Assembly: GCA_937915455.1 (NCBI GenBank)
Contig: CALDNN010000039.1
Coordinates: forward strand, 1-55,692
Source: Pelethousia sp002409725
GTDB taxonomy: Bacteria; Bacillota; Clostridia; Christensenellales; CAG-138
Direction of reading: 5' to 3'
DNA length: 55,692 nucleotides
Position 1 is the stretch's first letter. Each line of letters begins with the position of its first letter. Made by a program: the position numbers and the translations under genes. Below are positions 50,127-55,692 of the stretch, in pieces. Under the pieces are notes generated by a model. It worked only from the letters and a program-made list of their open reading frames with translations, did not search any database and was not told the origin of the DNA.

Positions 50127-50140
50127 TATATTTGTAGTTG

Positions 50141-51232
50141 TTATCGTTCCGTTTCCACCTGCACCTTTTTGCCGTTGAGCAACAGGTGGATGGTTCCGTT
50201 CTCATCCGTACGGTAGAGGGGGATGCCCCGGCGGCTGAGCTTTTCCAGCGTTTCGCCGCTGGGGTGGCCGAAATCGTTGCCAGCACCTGCAGAGACGATG
50301 GCCAGGCTGGGATCCACGGCCTGCAAAAAGGCGTCGGTGGTGGAATCCGCGCTGCCGTGGTGGCCGAGCACCAGTACGGAGGATGGGAAGGCGCTGCGCG
50401 GCAGCTTAGCCAACATGGTCTCCTCGGCGAAGGCCTCCGCATCCCCGGGCAGGAGGATGGAGGTATCATCATAGGCGATGCGCAAGGTTACGCTCACGTT
50501 ATTCAGCTCTTTATACTTCACACCCTTGATGGGGGAGAGGAGGTTCACACTGACCAGCGGATCCCAGGGGATGGTGGCATCCTTGCCGCCATATGCGGCA
50601 ATGGTCTGCACATGCTCCTTTTCCAGCGCAGAGATCATGGCCTCGTACAGGGCGGTGGTATAGGGCTCGTCGGGCATATAGAAAGCGCCGATCTCGTAGT
50701 TTTGGATGATCTTGGCCATGGAGCCGATGTGGTCGCTGTGGGGATGGGAGGCCACCACCACATCCAGCCTTTCCACGCCCTGCGCCTGCAGGAAGGCTTC
50801 CACCACGGGAGCGGAGCTGCTTTCACCCGTATCCACCAGCATGGTATAGCCGCCCGGTGAGCGCAGGAAGGCGCAGCTGCCTTGGCCCACATCGAGAATA
50901 TAGGCGTGCATGCCGCTCTTTTGCAGGATCTCGCCCGTGTAAACGCCCGGCGCAGGGCTGGCCGTGGGCGCAGGGGAGGGGGACGCTTCGGGCTTTGGCG
51001 TGCCGAAGATATCCAGTTCCTCGATTTGGGAGAGGTGGGGCAGCTCGGGCAGCCGGGGCATATCCGGAAGCTCGGGCAGGTCGACCTGGCCTAGGAGATA
51101 TTGAGCCGCCTCCACCGGCGTGAGGCCCTTATCTGCGCAGAAAAGGAAGGCAACAAAGCCCAGGATGATCAGCGTCACCAAAAAACGAAAGAAGAAGGAT
51201 TTGCGCCTTTTCGCGCCGTCTCGTTTGGCCAT
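50141..51232 (-). CDS. ComEC/Rec2-like metallo-beta-lactamase-fold protein, membrane-anchored
   Basis: This 363-residue protein has a basic N-terminus, one transmembrane helix (FLVTLIILGFVAFLFC), a Pro-rich spacer of LPELPxxP units and a Pro/Ala/Ser linker. An extracellular MBL domain follows, with MHAYILDVGQGSCAFL, SHPHSDHIGS (HxHxDH), LLPGDAEA and VLGHHGSADST. This is the hydrolase domain that ComEC carries, here as a stand-alone surface protein. The ATG at 51232 follows AAAGGAGC. It may degrade DNA or another phosphodiester outside the cell; the substrate is unknown. Confidence 0.85.
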   Translation of the reverse strand: MAKRDGAKRRKSFFFRFLVTLIILGFVAFLFCADKGLTPVEAAQYLLGQVDLPELPDMPRLPELPHLSQIEELDIFGTPKPEASPSPAPTASPAPGVYTGEILQKSGMHAYILDVGQGSCAFLRSPGGYTMLVDTGESSSAPVVEAFLQAQGVERLDVVVASHPHSDHIGSMAKIIQNYEIGAFYMPDEPYTTALYEAMISALEKEHVQTIAAYGGKDATIPWDPLVSVNLLSPIKGVKYKELNNVSVTLRIAYDDTSILLPGDAEAFAEETMLAKLPRSAFPSSVLVLGHHGSADSTTDAFLQAVDPSLAIVSAGAGNDFGHPSGETLEKLSRRGIPLYRTDENGTIHLLLNGKKVQVETER

Positions 51233-51318
51233 AGGGAGCTCCTTTCCCAGTATGTTCCTATATATTGTATTATAAATCGGGCATAAATACCATAAGGCCG
51301 GACAGGGATATTTCCGCA

Positions 51319-51347
51319 TTGACAGATCTTACCTGCAAAGATAGAAT
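51319..51347 (+). promoter_or_regulatory. Promoter of the ACP-like gene
   Basis: TTGACA (51319-51324) and TAGAAT (51342-51347) are exactly 17 nt apart, a strong sigma-A match, 76 nt before the ATG. Confidence 0.75.
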
Positions 51348-51422
51348 AGAAAGGTACTTTTTCTGCATTTTTTGCAGTATTATGTAAGGCGGGATATCTC
51401 CCTGCCGGAAGGACTTATTTTT

Positions 51423-51641
51423 ATGAAAGAGTTTGCAAGGCTGCGCGAGATGGTGCATGATATATCTGGCGTGCCGCAGGAGTTGATCACACCGGAATCC
51501 ACGGCTGACCAGCTAAACCTGGATTTGCTGGATATGGCGGAGTTGATGCTAAGCGTGGAGGAGGAATTCGACGTGCTCATCGAGGACGACACGGCCATCC
51601 AAACCATGGGCGACCTCGTCCAGTTGCTACAGATCGCTTAA
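51423..51641 (+). CDS. Acyl-carrier-protein-like protein lacking the pantetheine serine
   Basis: This 72-residue ACP-fold protein opens MKEFARLREMVHDISGVPQE. The carrier motif that is normally DSL-D-x-x-E reads DLLDMAELMLSVEEEF here: the serine that carries 4'-phosphopantetheine is Leu, from codon TTG where TCG would give Ser. The rest of helix II and the acidic face are preserved. I chose ATG 51423 after GGAAGGA; the frame is open further upstream. It is single, with a FabG-like gene on the other side in convergent orientation. It is either a non-acylated binding protein or a mutated ACP. Confidence 0.8.
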   Translation: MKEFARLREMVHDISGVPQELITPESTADQLNLDLLDMAELMLSVEEEFDVLIEDDTAIQTMGDLVQLLQIA

Positions 51642-51662
51642 CGCCAAAAAAAGACGCAAACC

Positions 51663-51700
51663 AAAAACGCCCGGATGGCAATAGCCATTGGGGCGTTTTT
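51663..51700. terminator. Bidirectional terminator between the ACP-like and FabG-like genes
   Basis: AAAAACGCCC pairs with GGGCGTTTTT, with an inner ATGGC/GCCAT stem and AATA loop. T-runs occur on both strands. It serves both convergent genes. Confidence 0.85.
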
Positions 51701-51711
51701 GTAGAAGAGGC

Positions 51712-52443
51712 TCAAATATACCCGCCGTCCACGCCCAGCACCTGGGCTGTGATGAAGGAAGCCTTGGGACCGGCCAGGAAGAGGATGGCCTCCGCCACTT
51801 CCTCCGGCCTGCCGAGGCGGCACAGGGGCGTGGCCTCGGCCAGGGCATCTAAATCCTCCTTGGAGAGGCCCGCGTTCATATCGGTTTGAATCACGCCAGG
51901 GGCAACGCAGTTCACCCGGATGTTGCTTGGGCCCAGCTCCCGGGCTAGGGCCTTGGTAAAGCCGATCAGGCCCGCCTTGGCCGCGGAATAGGGAACCTCG
52001 CAGCTGGCCCCACAGAGGCCCCACATGGAGCTGACGTTGACGATGGCCCCACGCTTACGGGAGATCATGCTGGACAGCACGGCCGCGGCCATGTTGCGCG
52101 CGCCGGTGAGATCCACATCCAGTGTGTGCTGCCAGGCTGCCTCACCGCCCGCCTCGGTGAAAAGGCCGGGCAGGGAGATGCCCGCGTTGTTCACCAAAGC
52201 GTCCAGCGGGCCGAAGCGCGCCTCCATGGCCCGCGCCATGGCAGCGCAATCCGCAGGGGAACGCACATCCCCTTGCAGGGCGCAGGCCAAGCCGCCGATA
52301 TCTGCGATGGACTGGACGACTTCCAGCGCCTCCTTTTCGCTTTGGCAATAGTTGACGCCGACGAACCAGGCGTCCCTGGCAAAGGCAAAGGCCGCGGCGC
52401 GGCCAATGCCCCGGGATGCGCCGGTGATCAGGACGGAGGGCAT
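51712..52443 (-). CDS. FabG-like short-chain dehydrogenase/reductase
   Basis: This 243-residue classical SDR has NAD(P) motif TGASRGIG near residues 7-14, NNAG in LDALVNNAGIS, and a catalytic Ser in VNVSSMWG with Tyr-x-x-x-Lys in PYSAAKAGLIG. The NRVAPG-like NCVAPGVIQTDM and terminal DGGYI follow. It looks like 3-oxoacyl-ACP reductase. It starts at ATG 52443 after GAGGT; the frame continues upstream without a start signal. It pairs by position with the ACP-like gene, but that protein cannot carry an acyl chain in the usual way. Confidence 0.85.
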   Translation of the reverse strand: MPSVLITGASRGIGRAAAFAFARDAWFVGVNYCQSEKEALEVVQSIADIGGLACALQGDVRSPADCAAMARAMEARFGPLDALVNNAGISLPGLFTEAGGEAAWQHTLDVDLTGARNMAAAVLSSMISRKRGAIVNVSSMWGLCGASCEVPYSAAKAGLIGFTKALARELGPSNIRVNCVAPGVIQTDMNAGLSKEDLDALAEATPLCRLGRPEEVAEAILFLAGPKASFITAQVLGVDGGYI

Positions 52444-52558
52444 ACAAAGTACCTCATTTCTCTTGGTCTTAGGTGATCTTGGAGCGCGAAACCGTGCCCC
52501 GCAAAAAAGCATAGCAGATTTTGGGCCGCGTGGCAATGCCCGGACGCTCGCGCCGATA

Positions 52559-52588
52559 CTGACAACCCGCCCTGCTTAGTGGTATATT
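52559..52588 (+). promoter_or_regulatory. Promoter candidate ahead of the DUF1232 pseudogene
   Basis: CTGACA (52559-52564) and TATATT (52583-52588) are 18 nt apart, 31 nt before the GTG start. It probably once drove the decayed gene. Confidence 0.45.
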
Positions 52589-52618
52589 GATACGGATGGA
52601 ATGAAAGGGAAGGATAAC

Positions 52619-52795
52619 GTGGATCTGAAGGCAAGGGCAAAGCAATTGAAAACGGACATTCTGTATTTTTGAGTTACAGAAGCCCGCATGCATCGGCCTT
52701 GGCGGGAATATTGGCATGCATAACGGCGGCCTACGCGTGCGTCCCCGTCAAACTGACACCGGATTTTATCCCTCGCTCTCCCGACGGAGGCCTTT
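52619..52795 (+). pseudogene. Decayed DUF1232 (YkvA-type) membrane protein gene
   Basis: GTG 52619 with GGAAGG opens MDLKARAKQLKTDI and meets TGA after 17 codons. In another frame ALAGILACITAAYACVPVKL and TPDFIPRSP follow, matching the DUF1232 core (aYalsPiDLIPDFIPvlG). At least one frameshift plus loss of the C-terminal end explain the pattern. It abuts the deacetylase fragment of the opposite strand. Confidence 0.6.
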
Positions 52796-53049
52796 TACGC
52801 CGGCTTTTGCACGCCGTTCACATCCACGATGGTATCACCGGGGAGGAGCAGATCGCTGATGGTGACGAATTCGTAGCCCTGGCCCTGGGCCGTTTCAATG
52901 AGCGTAGGCAAGTATTCCTTGATCTTGTAGCCGTTGTTGTGGCAGAGAATAATGCAGCCCGGGTGAAGCTTGGGCAGCACCGTGTCAAGGATCGTTTGGG
53001 CGCTGCGCTCCTCCCGCCAGTCGATGGTATCACTACCCCAAACAAAAAA
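52795..53049 (-). pseudogene. C-terminal fragment of a sporulation-type polysaccharide deacetylase
   Basis: About 84 codons (FVWGSDTIDWREERSAQTIL to the stop at 52795) match the end of a NodB-type deacetylase as found in PdaA/PdaB-like spore proteins, including GCIILCHNNGYKIKEYLPTL. Codon use is host-like up to about 53044, then switches to AT-rich sequence, where homology stops. The catalytic N-terminal half (TFDDG and HxxxH) is missing and would have to lie beyond the right edge, on the other side of the element. Either the gene is split by a developmental element or it has been destroyed. Confidence 0.7.
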
Positions 53050-53110
53050 ATGCGCAATTGCTCTACCAAATGCGCACGATATTTCCAGCATATACACGAT
53101 GGCGTATAGG

Positions 53111-53149
53111 AAGCTTGCACAAGAAGCTTGCACAAGAAGTCTACACATG
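53111..53149 (+). repeat. Left iteron set of the second element
   Basis: Three 13-bp direct repeats: AAGCTTGCACAAG twice, then AAGTCTACACATG, with a partial fourth. They lie between the deacetylase fragment and the recombinase stop. The same series occurs inverted at 55208-55246. Confidence 0.8.
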
Positions 53150-53166
53150 AAGTACAGGGATTGTTC

Positions 53167-54756
53167 CTATGCGCCTGGGTCGAAATGATGTCTCCAGATG
53201 ATCTCCAGCCCATCGTCGAAAAAGAGTATTTTTTCAATGAAAATTGCCGCGATCTCCTTTTTCTGTTCCAAGGTTAAGGTTTCCCAATTTTCCTCGATAT
53301 CCGCAATGGGATATCGGGGGAGGGATGGTTCTGTGCGGTACCTATAAGCATTATACCTTTTTTCAAGTTCAGCCCTTTGTCCATCTAGCTCAGCCAGCCT
53401 GGGCTTTACGTATTTTACTGCCAACGGATCCCCATCCGCTATGGCTTGCAGCAGGTTATCGATCTGTTCGTCCAGCTTGGCCAAACTCAATTTATATTGA
53501 GCAGCCCGGGCGTCGGTCTGCGCCTGTTGAACCAGCTGCAGCCCACGCTTTTCCCGGATATTTTCCAGCAACCGATATTCCACCACTGCTTCCACTTCGG
53601 CAATATGAAACACACGGTTGTGGCCCTCGCAGGCATGATACAGGGTTCGACCTCGGCAGATGAACACTTTGCGCGTTGAACTGCCCTTCTGGTTGCTGGA
53701 TACTGTCATGGTATAGCCGCACTTGCCGCATTTCGTAAGGCCGGAGAGCCAGCTGTGCTTGCTCTGGCCGCTACGGCGCAGCTGGCGGTTTTCATCCAGC
53801 TTGGCTTGTACCCGCAGAAAGGTTTCCGAATCCACATGGCCTTCGGAGAGCGTGAGCGCTAGGCTAAGGCCGCTGAAATCCGCAAACTTGCGCTTGGAGC
53901 GATCCCATTTGCCGTAGAGGTAGCAGCTATGCTCGCCATCGAATTCTTCCATATCGTTTATCATAGTTGCACCCTTGGCTTTGTAAAAACGGTAGATATC
54001 GGCATCCGCTTTTACGTAAATGGGATTATGCAGCAGGCGGCTGATTTTAGACGAATCCCACAACGATGCACCCGGAGAGGGAATATTGCTTTCATTGAGC
54101 TGAGCGGTAAGCTGATTCAGGCTGATCTTTGTTTTTGCGTACTGCTCAAATAAGCCGCGAAGAACGGATATCTCCGGCTCCTTCCCCACAAATACCTTGG
54201 TATGGATCCCGCGATGCGTTATCGGCTCTCTGCGCAGCCCGTAAGGGGCGACGCCGCCCATGCCCCACCCTTGCTCAACCCGGGCGTGGAAATTGTCTGT
54301 AATGCGCTCCTGGAGGGTTTCACGCTCTAATTGGGCGAACACCATGACGATCGATAGCATGGCTTTGCCAATAGCGGTCGAAGTGTCGAATTTCTCCTTT
54401 GTGGAAACAAAGGCTACATTATGCTGGGCAAATAGCTGCATCATGCTGGCGAAATCCAACAACGACCGGCTGAACCGATCCAGACGGTAAACAATAACGC
54501 GCCGGATCAAGTCCTTCTCCATATCCTTTAACAGCCGTTGGAGGGCGGGGCGGTTCATATCCTTCCCGCTTTTCCCCTTGTCCACATACGGCTTGCGAAG
54601 GGTTGCGCCTTCGCCAGCCTCCTTGGTCGCATGATCGATTTGGGTTTCAATGGAGATGCTGTCCTTCTTATCAATGGATTGCCGGGCGTAGATGGCATCC
54701 TGGCGGGTGTCAAGCGCAATTTGTGCTTGCACAAGTTTTTTGGATCGCGCTGCCAT
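53167..54756 (-). CDS. Large serine recombinase of the second element
   Basis: This 529-residue protein has a ~20-residue N-terminal extension. A resolvase domain contains IYARQS (catalytic Ser27), VYRLDRFSRSLLDF and FAQLERETLQERI. A recombinase domain follows, then a zinc ribbon (CGKCGYTM with later Cys) and a coiled coil. Only distant similarity to the sigK recombinase is apparent. ATG 54756 directly follows the stop of the 41-codon ORF (TAGGCATG), so translation is probably coupled. It runs toward the deacetylase fragment and stops 118 bp from the junction, an orientation typical of element-end recombinases. Confidence 0.92.
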   Translation of the reverse strand: MAARSKKLVQAQIALDTRQDAIYARQSIDKKDSISIETQIDHATKEAGEGATLRKPYVDKGKSGKDMNRPALQRLLKDMEKDLIRRVIVYRLDRFSRSLLDFASMMQLFAQHNVAFVSTKEKFDTSTAIGKAMLSIVMVFAQLERETLQERITDNFHARVEQGWGMGGVAPYGLRREPITHRGIHTKVFVGKEPEISVLRGLFEQYAKTKISLNQLTAQLNESNIPSPGASLWDSSKISRLLHNPIYVKADADIYRFYKAKGATMINDMEEFDGEHSCYLYGKWDRSKRKFADFSGLSLALTLSEGHVDSETFLRVQAKLDENRQLRRSGQSKHSWLSGLTKCGKCGYTMTVSSNQKGSSTRKVFICRGRTLYHACEGHNRVFHIAEVEAVVEYRLLENIREKRGLQLVQQAQTDARAAQYKLSLAKLDEQIDNLLQAIADGDPLAVKYVKPRLAELDGQRAELEKRYNAYRYRTEPSLPRYPIADIEENWETLTLEQKKEIAAIFIEKILFFDDGLEIIWRHHFDPGA

Positions 54757-54758
54757 GC

Positions 54759-54884
54759 CTATGGATTATCGGCAAGAACCAAGGCTACCCTTTCGACAAG
54801 CTCATACCATTGTTCCTGCGTTGTTTCGTCCTCGGGGAATACTTCCTTCACCTTGAGGCCGTTTATTTGCCTTACAACTGTCAT
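54759..54884 (-). CDS. 41-aa ORF translationally coupled to the recombinase
   Basis: Found by reading the reverse strand: AAGGAGG lies 10 nt before ATG 54884, and the product MTVVRQINGLKVKEVFPEDE continues TTQEQWYELVERVALVLADNP to TAG 54759. Two bases separate its stop from the recombinase ATG. I recognise no family. The helical, acidic C-terminal half suggests a small accessory protein or a leader peptide for recombinase synthesis. Confidence 0.6.
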   Translation of the reverse strand: MTVVRQINGLKVKEVFPEDETTQEQWYELVERVALVLADNP

Positions 54885-55088
54885 TGCCCTTAAGCCTCCT
54901 TATACAAGGTTCTTGATAAATGGATATGTGCAAATGGAGTTAAAGATGTGGCGGTTTGTTTAGCGGCTGCCATGGCCGCTGCTTTGCTGTTTAGGCCATC
55001 CTAGGCCCTTCCGGGACGGTATGCTTGTTCCCTACGTGATAGTCGGTTCTTGTCAGCTATATGAAGTTTTCAAGGTACGGGGTATAAT

Positions 55089-55200
55089 AGGTTACGTGTT
55101 CCCTTTGGCATAACCGTTTAGCCGAGGGACCCTCTACAAATTGAGCCACTAATTCATACATGCTACGCAAAGCCCCACTGCATAAGCTGGGGCTTTTTTT
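55089..55200 (+). ncRNA. Possible small structured RNA in the second element
   Basis: A TATAAT at 55083-55088 (no good -35) is followed by a hairpin region (TCCCT...GGC...GCC...AGGGA) and an intrinsic terminator at 55169-55200. No open frame on the plus strand ends here, so the terminator has no obvious gene of its own. The gap 54885-55454 otherwise holds the right iterons and the arsR promoter. Confidence 0.25.
55169..55200 (+). terminator. Intrinsic terminator without an obvious gene
   Basis: AAAGCCCCA pairs with TGGGGCTTT around a 10-nt loop, followed by TTTT on the plus strand. It is immediately inside the right iterons, so it could insulate the element. Confidence 0.8.
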
Positions 55201-55207
55201 CTGCGTG

Positions 55208-55246
55208 CCTGTGCAGACCTCATGTGCAGACTTCTTGTGCAGACCG
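55208..55246 (-). repeat. Right iteron set of the second element
   Basis: Read on the minus strand, three 13-bp units: CGGTCTGCACAAG, AAGTCTGCACATG and AGGTCTGCACAGG. They are inverted relative to the left set; 23 of 25 positions match between the best-aligned pair (53129-53153 and 55217-55241). Confidence 0.8.
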
Positions 55247-55389
55247 CACCTTAAAATGCGCTTAACGCCTCGCAAGCGCAACTAATTAACCGCTCGGGCT
55301 TCCATGTCTTGCGCCGCCAGCGCAAAAAAATTCTTCGGGTCAGAGCTTTGAAACCAAAGGGTGTCTTTATTACAAAATTCTCAGATATA

Positions 55390-55417
55390 TTGACAAAACT
55401 TGATTTGATGATATAAT
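55390..55417 (+). promoter_or_regulatory. Promoter of the arsR-type gene
   Basis: TTGACA (55390-55395) and TATAAT (55412-55417) match the sigma-A consensus at 16-nt spacing, 37 nt before the start codon. Confidence 0.8.
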
Positions 55418-55425
55418 AACAACAA

Positions 55426-55441
55426 ATCAAATATTTTTGAT
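55426..55441 (+). promoter_or_regulatory. ArsR-type operator
   Basis: ATCAAA-N4-TTTGAT is a perfect inverted repeat lying 9 nt downstream of the -10 and 14 nt before the start. TTGAT half sites also occur between -35 and -10. This fits autoregulation by the ArsR/SmtB protein encoded next. Confidence 0.65.
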
Positions 55442-55454
55442 ATGAGGTGATAGC

Positions 55455-55692
55455 TTGGGAACCATTTATGAGGAACACGCAAGGATATTTAAAGCATTTT
55501 GCGATGAAAAACGCCTACGAATACTTGAACTACTGCGTGACGGCGAAAAATGCGCCTGCGTTTTGCTGGAAAAGCTGGATTTGGGGCAGTCTGGACTTTC
55601 CTACCACATGAAGATTTTAGTTGAGTCGGGTATTGTAGAGAGCCGGCAGGAAGGAAAATGGACGCACTACAAAATCAGTAAAAAGGGCAGCG
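55455..55692 (+). CDS. ArsR/SmtB-family metalloregulator (runs off the right edge)
   Basis: 79 codons are visible, starting TTG 55455 after GAGGTGAT. The winged helix is clear: FKAFCDEKRLRILELLRDGE, then LSYHMKILVESGIVESRQEG. A CxC motif (KCACVLLEKL) lies at the position where arsenic-type ArsR proteins bind As(III) or Sb(III) (ELCVCDL). It should repress its own operon until metal binds. The rest of the operon is outside the window; an efflux or arsenate reductase gene is the expectation. Confidence 0.85.
   Translation, partial: MGTIYEEHARIFKAFCDEKRLRILELLRDGEKCACVLLEKLDLGQSGLSYHMKILVESGIVESRQEGKWTHYKISKKGS

Larger units (their letters stand above)
53044..55692. mobile_element. Second serine-recombinase element (right end not reached)
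   Basis: It begins where the deacetylase homology ends, near 53044-53052. It carries a large serine recombinase, a 41-codon ORF in front of it, an intrinsic terminator and inverted sets of 13-bp iterons. An arsR-type gene with its own operator may also be cargo. No N-terminal deacetylase half is found before 55692, so either the element continues past the window, or its end is at the right iterons and the gene half has been lost. Confidence 0.6.

Noticed and set aside
52795..53148. Complete 117-residue protein starting at 53148
   Set aside because: The first ~33 codons are element sequence read across the junction and include the iteron region; only the deacetylase part is conserved.
55251..55478. 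Minus-strand frame at the right edge as the missing deacetylase N-terminal half
   Set aside because: Its translation has no TFDDG, HxxxH or other NodB motif.

Overview
The window reads as chromosome of a spore-forming, GC-rich member of the Clostridia. Evidence for this is a PolC-type replicative polymerase, a sporulation sigma factor (SigK) split by a skin-like element, a spore-type polysaccharide deacetylase fragment, a CD1247-type zinc-ribbon protein, and the Gram-positive gene order rpsB-tsf-pyrH-frr-uppS-cdsA-dxr-rseP-ispG-polC followed by rimP-nusA-ylxR-ylxQ-infB-rbfA-nrnA-truB-ribF-rpsO. Most of the core is high-GC; the interior of the sigK element and the right-hand end are visibly more AT-rich.

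Layout. Positions 1-4498 (minus): a Liv-type ABC transporter operon (livK-H-M-G-F, livF cut by the window edge). It diverges from an FGGY sugar kinase and a GldA-like dehydrogenase (4917-7643, plus). 7930-18354: sigK, cut after codon 110 by a 9.74-kb element (about 8260-17997). The element carries its own serine recombinase at the right end and a tight six-gene minus-strand operon: GH16 hydrolase, processive GT2 synthase, VTC-type polyphosphate polymerase, DUF4956 membrane protein, CotH-type kinase and a NodB deacetylase. Joining the two halves at a shared AAT restores a 228-residue SigK. 18370-20643: a small zinc-ribbon membrane protein, a Cys-repeat CAP-domain secreted protein and a broken patatin gene. 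20980-25528: a second complete Liv-type operon (plus). 25593-28324 (minus): plsY, a CD1247-type protein, efp and an endonuclease-IV-like TIM barrel. 28587-50042 (plus): translation, isoprenoid, lipid and replication housekeeping genes. 50141-52443: a metallo-beta-lactamase-fold protein, an acyl-carrier-like protein without its serine, and a FabG-like reductase. 52619-53049: a DUF1232 pseudogene and the C-terminal piece of a polysaccharide deacetylase. From there to the end: a second recombinase-bearing element, with an ArsR-type regulator at the window edge.

How the parts fit. The sigK element is organised like the Bacillus subtilis skin element: an interrupted late mother-cell sigma gene plus a serine recombinase. 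Its cargo is a coherent set for making and modifying an extracellular polymer and for CotH-type coat phosphorylation, which suggests that a developmental DNA switch has been combined with a spore-surface locus. The second element interrupts a sporulation-type deacetylase gene in a similar way. It has three 13-bp iterons in inverted orientation on either side of the recombinase.

The most unexpected core-gene observation is PolC. The polymerase and PHP regions look intact, but the embedded DnaQ-like exonuclease domain has lost the acidic residues of its ExoI, ExoII and ExoIII motifs, so the enzyme is predicted not to proofread. Other oddities are a perfect 169-bp tandem duplication across truB/ribF, a 13-unit GYQQRP-type repeat in IF2, and a candidate attenuator ahead of rimP-nusA. 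All calls come from reading the sequence; no database search was run.
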